Shown here one piece after another: positions 19,153-29,601 of a stretch of DNA of 64,000 nt (position 1 is its first letter; each line of letters opens with the position of its first letter). Where the stretch lies: NCBI RefSeq assembly GCF_000013445.1, contig NC_007796.1, positions 1,090,936 to 1,154,935 on the forward strand, written 5' to 3'. The translations under genes were made by a program, and so were the position numbers. The notes under the pieces were generated by a model, which saw only the letters and a program-made list of their open reading frames with translations, was not told the origin of the DNA and did not search any database. This DNA comes from Methanospirillum hungatei JF-1 (GTDB lineage Archaea > Halobacteriota > Methanomicrobia > Methanomicrobiales > Methanospirillaceae).

Positions 19153-21443
19153 CTGCCTGCCCCTATAAGTCTAGTAATCACTTCGAGAAGATTCCCCTGG
19201 TCAAAACTGGATTTTATGATATACGCATTTGCACCGACGGTAATACCATGTTCCCGATCTTCCCTGGAGTCAAGAGAGGTAACCAGTATTACAGGAAGAT
19301 CAGATAATTTCTTTTCAGAACGTATCTTTTCGGTAAGAGCAAACCCATTCATTCGTGGCATGTCTACATCTGATACCACAATATCAACCGGGAGGGTCTT
19401 GAGTCTGGTGAACGCATCAAGTCCATCAACTGCAGTTTCAACATCATACCCGGCCCCTTCAAGAATATTTTTCAGAAGCATCCGCGAAGTGATTGAATCC
19501 TCCACTACCATGATCTTTCGCCGGCCTGATAATGAAGATGGCAATTCTTGTTCAGACACTCCGATTCGGGTCTTCCCCTGCATCTCTTCTGCAATATCTT
19601 CTACCTGCAAAACCGGCACTATCAGGGCATTACTCAGAATGGCAACACCACTTACAAACCTGATATCCTTTAATTGCGGACCAAGATCCCTGACAACTAT
19701 CTCCTGAGCTCCGCCAATCTGGTTTACTATAAGACCAAAACGCCTGTTTGGAGTCCTGAGAAGTACCAAAGAACGGGCATCTTCAGACTGGGGTGAGCCG
19801 GATGATAATCCAAGTACTGAGCTCAGCAAGGCAACTGGAATTGCCTGATTCTCCAGATATAAAACCGTTCTTCCCTCTATTGTGGTGATATCTGATGCAT
19901 CGGGAATCATCACCCGTTCCACCTCATTAAGTGGTAAAAAGAACGGGCGGTTTTCAGCATATACTAAAATTCCTCTGAATGTCGCAAGAGTAATTGGAAC
20001 GGTCAGGAGAAACCGGGTTAATTTACCAGGAATACTTTCTACATCTACAATACCCCCCACCTGGTTAATCTTCTCCTGTGCAATAGCAAGACCTAGACCT
20101 CTGCCAGATACTGTGGAAACATGTGATGATGTGGTAAATCCTGACTGGAATATCAACCGCACTTTCTCTCTATCGGTCAGGGCTTGTGCTTCATCCTCAT
20201 CCAGCAATCCTTTACTGATTGCAACTGCTACTGCGGTCTGTGGATCAATCCCTTTTCCGTCATCAGAAATGGTAATGGAGATCTGATTGGCCCGGTTATG
20301 AACAATTTCAATTGACAAATTTCCTTCTGCGGGTTTTCCATCCCGTAATCTGACTTCTTCAGGTTCAATCCCATGGTCTACGGCGTTTCTGATGAGATGT
20401 ATCATGGGATCTCTGATACCGTCCAAAATTCGTCTGTCTATTTCAATATCTGATCCGGTTATCCTAAGAGAGACTTTCTTCCCCTGTTCACGGGCGATAT
20501 CACGGACCATTCTCGGATATGCATCAGTCAGCGATGAAAACGGAACCAGTACAACTTCCCTGATACTTTCGATAAGCTGGGTGATGGCAGAATCCATCTC
20601 ACTGTGATCCTGGGTCATCGCCCTTATGGTTGAATCAAGCTTTGTCTCACAACTTCCGATGATGTCACGGGTGGTATCAATAAAGTGAAGCAGCCGGTCT
20701 AAAAAATCATTTGTTCCCTGGAACTGTCGTTTCAGATTTGCAATATCCCCTTCAACCCGGCTCAGGCTCCACCTCCATGTCTGCACACTCCGCGAGATTG
20801 ATTTTAATTCAGAGAGGTGTGATCCCGCAGACATACGATAAGAAAGCAGGTCATCAGCGCTTTCATACAAAGAAGTAAGACGTTCTTCAGAGATCCGAAT
20901 CTTCGGTCCAGCAATCCCTTTTCCCGTTGAAGATACTGAGAGTAGTTCAGGAGTAACCGGTTCACTTTGACTCGTATCTGGTGGAGTTGCAGGTTTCCGG
21001 ATAATTGGTTTTTGAGGGGGATCTTGTGAAACTTCACGAATAGGAGGAGTTTGCGAGGAATGTACAGCTGTTTTCAACTTTTGAATAATTGGGGTGATTT
21101 TTACCTTTTTATCTCCGGCAAGAAGTAATTCAAGGGTTGTGATCACGTCATGAATCAGATCAAACTCAACCTGTCTAAGAATCATCTCACCTTTCCGGAC
21201 AGAAGAGAAGACCGATTCAAGATGCTGGCATATCGTCTCAATATCCTTCAGACCGACAGCACGGGCTGCTCCTTTCAGACTATGAGTTGCACGATAGACA
21301 GGTTCTATCTCTGATTGTTGAGACCTGGAAGGGTCTTGCTCGATCACCAGTATTCCGGCAATAATCGCCTGAAGATGATCTGCTGCTTCCTCACCAAATG
21401 TAGCAAGCAATTTCGCAAGAAACTCCTCATCCTGTAGATCCAT
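19149..21443 (-). CDS. cheA: Hybrid chemotaxis histidine kinase CheA-REC
   Basis: A CheA kinase fused to a C-terminal receiver. Order: Hpt domain with H54 (ATHSLKGAARAVG), a Pro/Thr-rich linker with no obvious CheY-binding P2, dimerisation segment, HATPase (IRNAVDHGIEPEE...SDDGKGID...GRGLGLAIA), CheW-like regulatory domain and a REC domain in the last ~120 residues (DIVVSDVDMPRMNG). This CheA-REC build is found in Wsp (WspE) and Frz (FrzE) pathways, not in the classical archaellum-steering CheA. It is 10 nt after mcp and overlaps cheB by 4 nt. The attached REC may be output or a phosphate sink. Confidence 0.95.
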   Translation of the reverse strand: MDLQDEEFLAKLLATFGEEAADHLQAIIAGILVIEQDPSRSQQSEIEPVYRATHSLKGAARAVGLKDIETICQHLESVFSSVRKGEMILRQVEFDLIHDVITTLELLLAGDKKVKITPIIQKLKTAVHSSQTPPIREVSQDPPQKPIIRKPATPPDTSQSEPVTPELLSVSSTGKGIAGPKIRISEERLTSLYESADDLLSYRMSAGSHLSELKSISRSVQTWRWSLSRVEGDIANLKRQFQGTNDFLDRLLHFIDTTRDIIGSCETKLDSTIRAMTQDHSEMDSAITQLIESIREVVLVPFSSLTDAYPRMVRDIAREQGKKVSLRITGSDIEIDRRILDGIRDPMIHLIRNAVDHGIEPEEVRLRDGKPAEGNLSIEIVHNRANQISITISDDGKGIDPQTAVAVAISKGLLDEDEAQALTDREKVRLIFQSGFTTSSHVSTVSGRGLGLAIAQEKINQVGGIVDVESIPGKLTRFLLTVPITLATFRGILVYAENRPFFLPLNEVERVMIPDASDITTIEGRTVLYLENQAIPVALLSSVLGLSSGSPQSEDARSLVLLRTPNRRFGLIVNQIGGAQEIVVRDLGPQLKDIRFVSGVAILSNALIVPVLQVEDIAEEMQGKTRIGVSEQELPSSLSGRRKIMVVEDSITSRMLLKNILEGAGYDVETAVDGLDAFTRLKTLPVDIVVSDVDMPRMNGFALTEKIRSEKKLSDLPVILVTSLDSREDREHGITVGANAYIIKSSFDQGNLLEVITRLIGAGR

Positions 21444-21453
21444 GACTCTTTTC

Positions 21454-23928
21454 TCAGACTCTGAACCGTTCAGTAATCTCTTTCAGACTATTCCCAAGGT
21501 CATGGAGATCGCGAGCGGTCTTTTCCACCTGCCTGCTTACTTCAAGATTATTTTGTGCAGCCGTTCTGATATTTTCCATGGCTATGGAGATCTGATCCAT
21601 TCCCACAACCTGCTCCTGACTTGAAGCAGTAATCTGAATTCCGGCACGTGCAGCATCAGATATCCCCTGATTCAGAATTAAAATCGCTTCTTGTGCCTCC
21701 TTTGTCAGTTTCATACCCGTTGCAACGGTCTTGGTACCCTGCTCAGTAGAAATTACCGTCGAACTGATGCCCCGTTGAATATCAGTCAGAATGTTTCTGA
21801 TATTTGTTGTTGCCTGCTTTGACTGCTCAGCAAGGGTTTTGATCTCCTGTGCAACAACACCAAATCCTTTTCCAAATTCTCCTGCCTTAGCTGCCTCAAT
21901 CGAGGCATTCACCGCAAGCAGATTTGATTGTTCTGCAATATCAGTAACGCTCGCAATTATCTCACCGATTGCCTGACTCTGTTCAGACAGGCGAATGACA
22001 TTTGAAGCGATAGATTCCATCTGCTGGTTGATATGATTCATACCGGTAATGATCTCTTCAACCGATGCCTGTCCGTTCTTCACAACCTGGTTAACCGCTT
22101 GTGACTTTTCTGCAACTGCCTTTGCTTTCTGATTGGTAACCTCACTTGTTTTCCGTACCTCTTCCACAGTTGCCGAAGTTTCATTCACTGCAGACGCAGT
22201 CTCTGCGGTACTGGAAGACAGCTGAGCAGTGACTGATAAAATCTCTGTGGATGCAGCAGATAGAACATTTACACCCCGGTACAATTCATCATTTATGATC
22301 GTCATCATTCTGGATAGTTCAATACCAATCCTGTTCAGGGCTTCTTTAAAGGTTACATATTCACCTTTGACATGGAGTTTCTCATCAACACGGGCAGTAA
22401 AATTCCCTGCTGCATATTCACCAGATACACGCATTGCCTCATGGACCGGTTCAATGACGGCATCAAGGGTTTTGTTCACTCCTTCCACAATCCTTCTAAA
22501 GTCTCCCTGATGGCGTGACGTATCAGCCCTTATATCAAGCCGACCTTCCACCGCTGCTTCTGAAAGCATACGGACATCGTTTATCATAAGATTGACAGCT
22601 TCAATACACTGATTCAGATTGTTCTTAATAAGAGAGAAGTCCCCCCTTGCTTCCTCAGTGATCTTATCAGGAATATCTCCATATGAAATCCGTTCAACAT
22701 ATTCAGCAGCAATATTCAGCGGTCCGATGATCGCATCCAGCATCTGATTAATTCCCCCAAACATATCTCTGCTGTATCCGGAATATTTGGTGATATCAAC
22801 GCGGTAATCAAGATTACCTGCAATACCATTAGAAATAAGCAATTCAATGTCACGATTCCTTTCGTTAAGAATGTTAACAAGATTGTTCAGGTTGATTTTT
22901 ATTTCTTCAAAAGATCCCGCAAACGGCTCAGTAATGGGCGGGGGGATAGTTCCATGGGCCATTTCATTAATATACTCAGCAGTGATCCCCATTGGTCTGA
23001 CATATGCATCAAGCGTTGAATTCATTCCGGCGATGATCTTCTGAAAGTCTCCTTCATGTTTATCAGCGTCGACGCGGTATGCCAGCTCACCCTTAACTGC
23101 AGCTTCAGAAAGCGAGTGTGCATCCTCTACCATAGTAGCGATGTGAGTTCCCATGTCATTAACCGTCTTACCTAATACTCCGATCTCATCATTCCGAACC
23201 AGATCCACACGTGCAGTACTATCTCCCCGCCCAATCCTTACTGCCACATCCATAAGTTCAGTTAAGGGACTGGTAATATTCCTGGTAAGAATATACGCAA
23301 CCAACAAGGAAATAATTCCAAAACCGGTTCCGACAACAAGTATAATAAGAATGAGGGTATTCTTTTCTGCTTCAGCAGCCTCTATGGTTTTTTGTGCACC
23401 ATGCAGGAGTGAATCTTTAAGAGCGGAGAACGTAGCTTCAGTTGCACGTCTGGCCTCTGCATGTTCTCCCCCATTCATGATGGAAATTTTTGCTTCCCGT
23501 TCTTTCCCACTTTTTTCCAGTTCAAATACCTGGAGAGCAGCTTTTTTATATCGATCCCACTGATTCGTGAATGTGAGGAAATACTGATATTGTTCTTCAT
23601 TCATACCGGCCTTTTTCATCTCTTCGATGATAGGCTCTATTTTATCTATTTCTGCTAATAATCTCTCATGATCCTGTTCCCGTTCTTCAGGGAGGGCTAG
23701 GGAACGAAATACAAGAGATCGGATCGAATGAAGCCCGACCTCGATATTTCCTACATTCATCAGAGGTACTGTCTGTTCAGAATAGAGTTGATCAACATCA
23801 TCGGTCAGTTTATTTACACTCATAAGACATGTCACAATAATGAGCGACATAAGAAGAATGACGAGGATAAAGCCTCCGAAAAGTTTTTTCCCGATGTTAA
23901 TGTTATTTAAGAATGAATTGATGCTCAT
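21454..23928 (-). CDS. Membrane methyl-accepting chemotaxis protein with tandem HAMP-type repeats
   Basis: An 824-residue chemoreceptor. Membrane helix 1 is at about 17-37 and helix 2 at about 190-212, enclosing an all-alpha extracellular sensor of four-helix-bundle type. A canonical HAMP follows. Then come about three ~90-residue repeats of HAMP-like type: [19 protein letters not shown], then [15 protein letters not shown], then [19 protein letters not shown], each ending in a GD(F/I) segment. The signalling domain has the conserved hairpin tip [19 protein letters not shown]. No C-terminal CheR-tethering pentapeptide is present (ends ITERFRV). It lies between cheW and cheA and is the likely dedicated receptor of this cluster. 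Confidence 0.95.
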   Translation of the reverse strand: MSINSFLNNINIGKKLFGGFILVILLMSLIIVTCLMSVNKLTDDVDQLYSEQTVPLMNVGNIEVGLHSIRSLVFRSLALPEEREQDHERLLAEIDKIEPIIEEMKKAGMNEEQYQYFLTFTNQWDRYKKAALQVFELEKSGKEREAKISIMNGGEHAEARRATEATFSALKDSLLHGAQKTIEAAEAEKNTLILIILVVGTGFGIISLLVAYILTRNITSPLTELMDVAVRIGRGDSTARVDLVRNDEIGVLGKTVNDMGTHIATMVEDAHSLSEAAVKGELAYRVDADKHEGDFQKIIAGMNSTLDAYVRPMGITAEYINEMAHGTIPPPITEPFAGSFEEIKINLNNLVNILNERNRDIELLISNGIAGNLDYRVDITKYSGYSRDMFGGINQMLDAIIGPLNIAAEYVERISYGDIPDKITEEARGDFSLIKNNLNQCIEAVNLMINDVRMLSEAAVEGRLDIRADTSRHQGDFRRIVEGVNKTLDAVIEPVHEAMRVSGEYAAGNFTARVDEKLHVKGEYVTFKEALNRIGIELSRMMTIINDELYRGVNVLSAASTEILSVTAQLSSSTAETASAVNETSATVEEVRKTSEVTNQKAKAVAEKSQAVNQVVKNGQASVEEIITGMNHINQQMESIASNVIRLSEQSQAIGEIIASVTDIAEQSNLLAVNASIEAAKAGEFGKGFGVVAQEIKTLAEQSKQATTNIRNILTDIQRGISSTVISTEQGTKTVATGMKLTKEAQEAILILNQGISDAARAGIQITASSQEQVVGMDQISIAMENIRTAAQNNLEVSRQVEKTARDLHDLGNSLKEITERFRV

Positions 23929-24030
23929 GATTTACCACATAAATTGTTGAGATTTCTGTAACCGACAGCAATAATGATTTCTCGAGATGTCCGAATTTGG
24001 TAATGGGACAGGTATACCTTTCATCCATAT

Positions 24031-24582
24031 TTAACGCTCCTTATCTCGTGAACGATCAACGATAAGCTTGGGATGAGTAAGAATTACCCGGCTGTTTATC
24101 AGGATGAGAGGACCAGGAAACACACCGATCAGAAATTCCTTTCCAATACCCCGGATTGTGTCAGGAGGAGGAGTCAGATGAGAAAGGTTTTGCCATGAAA
24201 CACCGTCCACTTGATCTGCAAGGACTGCAAATTCCATCCCCTCTCCCGAAAGAACGATAATTTTATTGTAATCAGAGAGTCCCTTTCTTGGGAGGTCAAA
24301 AAAAACTCGTAAATCAGTAACTGAAATGACACGGCCTCTGATACTGATAATCCCTAAAATAAAATCAGGAGTACCTGGAAGAGAAGTTAAATGACGAAGT
24401 TGGGTTACTTCTCTCACATACTCCATGGATACACAATACCGTTCACCATTGAGCATAAAAGAAAGAACTTCAACTCCTTCTCCCATCTTCTCTTCTTTTT
24501 CCAGAGGCTTTGCCAGTATACGGGCACGCTCCAGTAAAATTTCAGACTCGTCGCGGTTATCCTGGTTTAACATCTGTTCCAT
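24031..24582 (-). CDS. cheW: CheW coupling protein
   Basis: A 183-residue CheW that links the receptor to CheA. The CheW fold runs from about residue 40 (EVLSFMLNGERYCVSMEYVREV) through RGRVISVTDLRVFF to the C-terminal strands. About 35 N-terminal residues (LLERARILAKPLEKEE) resemble the helical lead seen in Frz/Wsp-type CheW proteins. It starts 9 nt after cheR and is followed by a 102-nt gap before mcp, the largest gap in the cluster. Confidence 0.92.
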   Translation of the reverse strand: MEQMLNQDNRDESEILLERARILAKPLEKEEKMGEGVEVLSFMLNGERYCVSMEYVREVTQLRHLTSLPGTPDFILGIISIRGRVISVTDLRVFFDLPRKGLSDYNKIIVLSGEGMEFAVLADQVDGVSWQNLSHLTPPPDTIRGIGKEFLIGVFPGPLILINSRVILTHPKLIVDRSRDKER

Positions 24583-24591
24583 AATGAAAAA

Positions 24592-26133
24592 TCATCCCCC
24601 GAGAAGCATCTGAATCATATCTTTCATCTTCCGAGCAGGTATTCCCTCTGTCTCTTCAAGGATCGTATCTTCATCCTTTGAATCCAGAATATGAATCGCC
24701 AGTTCATAATGATGCCTGGCGAGATCAGGCCTGCCTGTTTTTTTATAAATCCCTGCTATAGCAAGATGGGCGGGAAGATAATCAGGAAATGCATATAACG
24801 ATTGTCGAAGTGACTGAAGAGAGTGATTGTACAGCCCCTGTTCATCAAGAACTGCTGCCTTTAACAGATATGGCCGGGGATTTAAAACATCTGCAGCAAT
24901 AAGCCGGTCACTCCAGCCAAGTGCCTTATCATATTCTCCATTTCCTGCGTACGCCCTGATTAATATCTCCATCTGCCTGATCCAGTGAGGAGAAGACTGA
25001 GGTGCGGATTGGGAGATCATCTTACCGGCCTCTTCAAGACGGTTCTCGGAAATAAGACGATCGAATCCCTCATCATCAGGTTCGAGAAGATAGACCACCC
25101 CAGAAGAATCACCAGGTTTATTCTCTTCATCCAGAAATATGTCACCAGGAAAGTCGGGTATATCATGAATATCCGGTTCATGAAAAAGATCTCCTTCGAT
25201 CACCCTTGTTACCGGTACGGATTCATCACTATAGAATGTGGTAGATAAGGATGGAGAAATTTTTTCAGCAGCGACTAGGTTGTTCTGATCAACCTTTTCA
25301 TGAAGAAAAACTGAGCCATGGTGATGCATCCTGATAAACTGACCCTGGACTATCCCTATTTCCTGGGGAGAAACAATGAGGAAACCTCCGGTCCGAAGGG
25401 AGGTTACCAGATGACTGACGACTTCACCTGATTGTTCTGGTGAAAAATACATGAGGACATTTCTGCACAGAATGAGATCCAGGGATGACGGTCCCAGAGC
25501 ATTATAAAAGGAAGAGTCATGAATTAAATTCATCCGTTCAAAACGAACCATGGTTCTGACAGAATCATCAATTTTCATCCGGTTGTCTGGAGTCGGAGAA
25601 AAATATGACCCAATCGGAATAAGTGGATCATCCCTGAAAGACCATCGGGAATAAAGGCCTTCCTGGGCACGATTGAGCATATGCTGGTTAATATCAGTCG
25701 CAAGTAAGTAAATATCCCAGTCATCTACGTCTACAAGCAGATACCGGAGCAGGATTGCAAGGGAATAGGGCTCTTCCCCGCTACTGCATGCAGCACTCCA
25801 GATCCGAAGATATAATTTGTGTTCCTGTCTTCGTGACCGGATGAGATCAGGAAGCAATGAATCGCGGAGGAAAAGAAAGAGGTTCTTATCCCTGAAAAAG
25901 TAGGTCTCTCCAATGGTAATGTAATTAACCAGGATTTCAAGGAAACGAACCTGAAATGATGAATCATTCACCTGCTGAACACAGGTTTCGAGGGGAATTT
26001 TCAGATCAGTGCAGGCAGAAGCGATGTGTCGACACAGATCATGGGTATGCCGATCATCAAACAAAATCCCGGTGTTAGCTAGGATAAAATCCCTGATTGT
26101 CCCGATAGCTGCTTCATCCAGAACATCGCTCAT
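24592..26133 (-). CDS. cheR: Chemotaxis methyltransferase CheR with C-terminal TPR repeats
   Basis: Methylates receptor glutamates using S-adenosylmethionine. N-terminal CheR helical domain, the ITIGETYFFRD motif (about 72-82), the SAM-binding WSAACSSGEEPYSLA stretch (about 110-124) and the LDLILCRNVLMYF segment are all present. From about residue 350 to the end are TPR-like helical repeats, as in WspC and FrzF. At 513 residues it is nearly twice the length of a plain CheR. It overlaps the upstream cheW by 4 nt. Confidence 0.93.
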   Translation of the reverse strand: MSDVLDEAAIGTIRDFILANTGILFDDRHTHDLCRHIASACTDLKIPLETCVQQVNDSSFQVRFLEILVNYITIGETYFFRDKNLFLFLRDSLLPDLIRSRRQEHKLYLRIWSAACSSGEEPYSLAILLRYLLVDVDDWDIYLLATDINQHMLNRAQEGLYSRWSFRDDPLIPIGSYFSPTPDNRMKIDDSVRTMVRFERMNLIHDSSFYNALGPSSLDLILCRNVLMYFSPEQSGEVVSHLVTSLRTGGFLIVSPQEIGIVQGQFIRMHHHGSVFLHEKVDQNNLVAAEKISPSLSTTFYSDESVPVTRVIEGDLFHEPDIHDIPDFPGDIFLDEENKPGDSSGVVYLLEPDDEGFDRLISENRLEEAGKMISQSAPQSSPHWIRQMEILIRAYAGNGEYDKALGWSDRLIAADVLNPRPYLLKAAVLDEQGLYNHSLQSLRQSLYAFPDYLPAHLAIAGIYKKTGRPDLARHHYELAIHILDSKDEDTILEETEGIPARKMKDMIQMLLGG

Positions 26134-26633
26134 AAATCAAGATATTCCCTTATGGCACTGATTTTCTCCTGATCTTCAATACCCAGCAGATCTTTCGGAT
26201 GCGAAATAATCAAAAGACCATCATCACACCGGTATATGCCGGTGATGCCCTTCATGCCAGCACAGAGCTGTTCAGGAGAGATGACCTCATCCTCAATATG
26301 ATATACCCCGGAGATGGTTTCTGCAATAATCGCCATATGTCGCTCCTCCTTGACGATGATTAAAAAATCCTGAATGGCAGGTGACTTCTCATCAAGTGAG
26401 AGATATCTTCTGAAGGAGAAGACCGGAAGGACATCACCATGATAATTGATAATCCCGACAATGCCACGGGGAGGATCATCCACCGGTGTTATGGCAACCA
26501 TACGGATGACATGATCCAGAAGGACAGCAGGAATACCAAACCGTACATTCCGGACAGTAAAAACAAGGATATCTTTAGAATCTTCACAGACTGAAGATTG
26601 AGAAAAACTGGGATTACCGACTGTTCCTACCAC
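26130..26633 (-). CDS. cheW: CheW-like coupling protein, second copy
   Basis: A second CheW-domain protein of 167 residues ([22 protein letters not shown]...[23 protein letters not shown]). It begins with a GTG inside the last codons of rfcS, overlapping that gene by 20 nt; no in-frame ATG occurs before Met45, so the GTG is preferred. It heads the chemosensory run and overlaps cheR by 4 nt. Two CheW proteins of different length in one cluster fit the Wsp/Frz layout. Confidence 0.88.
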
Positions 26634-27585
26634 CGTACATCACAAATTTTGCAATAAGGGATTGCATCTGGATATCACTTCCGGCTCCTTCTGATAACCG
26701 GAAATCCGTCTCTCCGAGTGAATCAATAAGCCGGACCTTCACCGCCTCGGGGAGATCCCGTTTGACCACCGCACGGTATAACTGACTAATGAGCTCCTGA
26801 GGGGCAATGCCACGGTCATGAAGTAAGGCCTGAAGAGAACTCCCCGCTCCCAGAAAATTACCGGCAAGACTGAGGTCAATAAGGTCATCAATCTCTTCCG
26901 GACGTGCCGTTGCTGTTATTGCAAAGATCATATCCGGACTGATATCCCTGCCAAGAATCGCTGCACCCTGCAATGCATTAATAGCTTTCCTCATATCTCC
27001 CTGAGCGACGTAAAATATTGCATCAATGACTTCTTCTGTCACCGTGAGGTTTTGATCAGCACTTATCCGTTTCACCATTTCAGAAACAGCCTGTCGCCCG
27101 AGCGGTCTGAAGCGGTAAATTGCACATCTGCTCTGAATGGGATCAATAATTTTCGCCGAATAGTTACAGGAGAGAATAAACCGGCACGTTTGTGCATAGG
27201 TCTCCATTGTCCGGCGAAGAGCAGACTGTGCATCAGTTGTCAGGGCATCAGCCTCATCAAGGAAGAGAATTTTAAATGTTGATCCGCCAAAAGGCGAAGT
27301 CCGGGCAAACTGCTTGATCTGATTTCTAACGACATCGATACCCCGTTCATCAGATGCGTTCAGTTCGCGGAAATTCATCTGCCAGTCTTCACCAAAAAAT
27401 TCACGTGCCAGAGCAACTGCAGCGGTTGTCTTCCCGGTTCCTGCATTTCCGGTAAAGAGCAGATGCGGCATCTCACGCTTCGCTACATATGAACGAAGCC
27501 TTTCAATTATCTCCTGTTGTCCGATGATATCTTCCAAAACCCGTGGCCTGTATTTCTCTATCCAAATGGCGTGTGTCTCTTCCAT
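26614..27585 (-). CDS. rfcS: Replication factor C small subunit
   Basis: The clamp-loader small subunit that, with RFC large subunit, loads PCNA onto primed DNA. AAA+ features are visible: Walker A GNAGTGKT (46-53), Walker B ILFLDEAD (106-113) and the SRC motif (152-154). The C-terminal collar domain is complete. 323 residues is normal for archaea, with no intein. The 3' end overlaps cheW by 20 nt, so a replication gene leads into the chemosensory run. Confidence 0.97.
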
Positions 27586-27673
27586 CTTCCTAATATCCTC
27601 CGGACGTAAACCAGATTATTTGTATAGGCATCCCTCCATTGATCTGGAATGATGCCCATTCTTACTCTATATA

Positions 27674-29518
27674 TTACTGATGTTCATCCGATATAGGTTC
27701 TTCAGATTGATCTGAAGAAGACCTGCCGATGAGAATATCTGTGCATACTTTATACCCATCCTGTGCTCTGAGATCTTCCGGATCTAGGGTAAGTGTCCGT
27801 TCATAGCAGATACGTGCTGCTGCCTCTTCACCCGCCAGAAGCAGGACATCCCCTAAATTTCTCCAGCCATCCGGATTTTCAGGGTCCAGAGTGGTGACAC
27901 AGGTCAGACTTATCCGGGCTTTATCATACTCTTCCGCATGGATCTCTGACATCCCCTTTAGAAGAAATGCATCAGACCAGTCAGGATTCAAAGAGGCTGC
28001 CTGTGCAGCATTTACTGCAGATTCAGCAAATTGCCCGAGTTCAAATAATACCCGTGCACGGGAAAGCCAGATCTCAGCACTATCAGGTATACTGGTAACC
28101 GCCCGGGTGAAAAATTCGAGCGCCCGGTCTGGATCCCCTGACTGTTCACAGGCCTGACCTGCAAGGTATGCCAGATGCCCGTCAGCAGGTCTTTGATGTA
28201 AGAGCAGTTCAAACTGCTCCGCAGCCTTTTCAAATTCCTTAATCTGGGCAAGTAATGAGGCATACCGAAACAAAATCTGATAATCTTCTGGTTTATTTTC
28301 AAGTAGAGCAGACAATAAAGTTCTGGCCTCTTCAAACTGTTCTGAATGCACCAGCAGATCGGCAAGTACGAGTGAGATCTGAGTTCCATTATACTGATCC
28401 AGCCATTTATACAGAATTGTAACAGCCTTATCAACCTCTGAAAGATGCCAGCCCCATACGCGGGCAAGGGTTGTTATCCAGAAGGAATTATCCGGATCTT
28501 CTCCTCTCTCTTTTTCACAGAATGACACCAGATCATCCCATCGTTGTAGATGGTATAAAGATCGTGCATATCCTTCGGCAGCGTTTGGATCGCCGGGACG
28601 CTGCATCAGAACTGAATCAAAAACATCCAAAGCATCCTCGTACCGGTTACATGCCCCAAGGACCCGGCCATACTGGAGCAGAATATCTGGTTCATCCGAC
28701 AATAATACTGCTTTCTCAAGGGATGCAATTGCTTCTTCATGGCGGTCCAGAGTACTGTATACAAGACCGAGGAGCAGATGAGGGAGGTGGCTGTCTGCAT
28801 CAAGCCGGGAAGCCATCCGGAAAAATGATACTGCCATGGAAAGATCATCCCGTGAAAGATAAAGCATCCCTTTTTTTAGCCAGGGGATGACCTGTTCAGG
28901 GTCAATTTCTATGAGCCGGTTATAACACCAGAGTTCATCCTCCCATCGACCCATCTCCTCATAGAGCCTGGCACAATAAAACAAAGTTTCTGTATTATCA
29001 GGATCATAGTCGAGGGATTCGCGAAACCATCGTTCGGCCTCTTCAGGTTTATCAAGTTTATGAGATATCAAACCCAGATAGGTCCGGATTTCCGGGTTAT
29101 CAGGATCAAAAACCAGTGCCTCAGTAAATGAATCTGCAGATTTATGATAATACCCCGAGTCATACCACATCTTTCCAAGTTCAATTCTGGGTTCCGGTCG
29201 GAGAGGTTCTAATGCAATGCACTTGGTAAAGTATTCTTCTGCTTCACTGAGATCTCCTCTCTTGAGTGCAATTCGTCCAATCTCAAAGCAGACATCAGCT
29301 TTCTCCGGGAACCGGGAATGGAGATTTAAAAACAGGTCTCTGGCTTCATCAAATTTTCCAGACAGATGGAGAGTGTACCCTTTATTATACCACGCAACAG
29401 AGTCCTCGGGATCTTCATCGATAATCATCTGAATGCATGAGAGAGCCATATCAAATTCTTCACATTTTGCATGATAAGCGGCTCTCTGCATTATCAGTTC
29501 TTTTTCATTCGTGTGCAT
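27674..29518 (-). CDS. Large cytosolic TPR-repeat protein
   Basis: A 614-residue protein made almost wholly of tetratricopeptide repeats, about 17 of them, each with the pattern W/Y-x-x-L/I-G-x-x-x-x..A...P. Examples are DSVAWYNKGYTLHLSGKFDEA near the N-terminus and AEIWLSRARVLFELGQFAES near the C-terminus. It has no signal peptide or membrane helix, so it is probably a cytosolic protein-protein interaction scaffold. The acidic tail (SSSDQSEEPISDE) is low complexity. The partner is unknown. It lies alone between rfcS and a second, exported TPR gene. Confidence 0.9.
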   Translation of the reverse strand: MHTNEKELIMQRAAYHAKCEEFDMALSCIQMIIDEDPEDSVAWYNKGYTLHLSGKFDEARDLFLNLHSRFPEKADVCFEIGRIALKRGDLSEAEEYFTKCIALEPLRPEPRIELGKMWYDSGYYHKSADSFTEALVFDPDNPEIRTYLGLISHKLDKPEEAERWFRESLDYDPDNTETLFYCARLYEEMGRWEDELWCYNRLIEIDPEQVIPWLKKGMLYLSRDDLSMAVSFFRMASRLDADSHLPHLLLGLVYSTLDRHEEAIASLEKAVLLSDEPDILLQYGRVLGACNRYEDALDVFDSVLMQRPGDPNAAEGYARSLYHLQRWDDLVSFCEKERGEDPDNSFWITTLARVWGWHLSEVDKAVTILYKWLDQYNGTQISLVLADLLVHSEQFEEARTLLSALLENKPEDYQILFRYASLLAQIKEFEKAAEQFELLLHQRPADGHLAYLAGQACEQSGDPDRALEFFTRAVTSIPDSAEIWLSRARVLFELGQFAESAVNAAQAASLNPDWSDAFLLKGMSEIHAEEYDKARISLTCVTTLDPENPDGWRNLGDVLLLAGEEAAARICYERTLTLDPEDLRAQDGYKVCTDILIGRSSSDQSEEPISDEHQ

Positions 29519-29601
29519 ACAGGACCTGACATGCAGGATATGTCCTGCAGATGATTGTACCTATCAGCACCAGAATAATTGAACTTTCGGAAAAAAAAGA
29601 A

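Noticed and set aside
19216-20607. Plus-strand open frames opposite cheA (163, 134 and 71 residues)
   Set aside because: They are antisense to a gene with all CheA motifs and have Ser/Thr-rich, domain-free translations.
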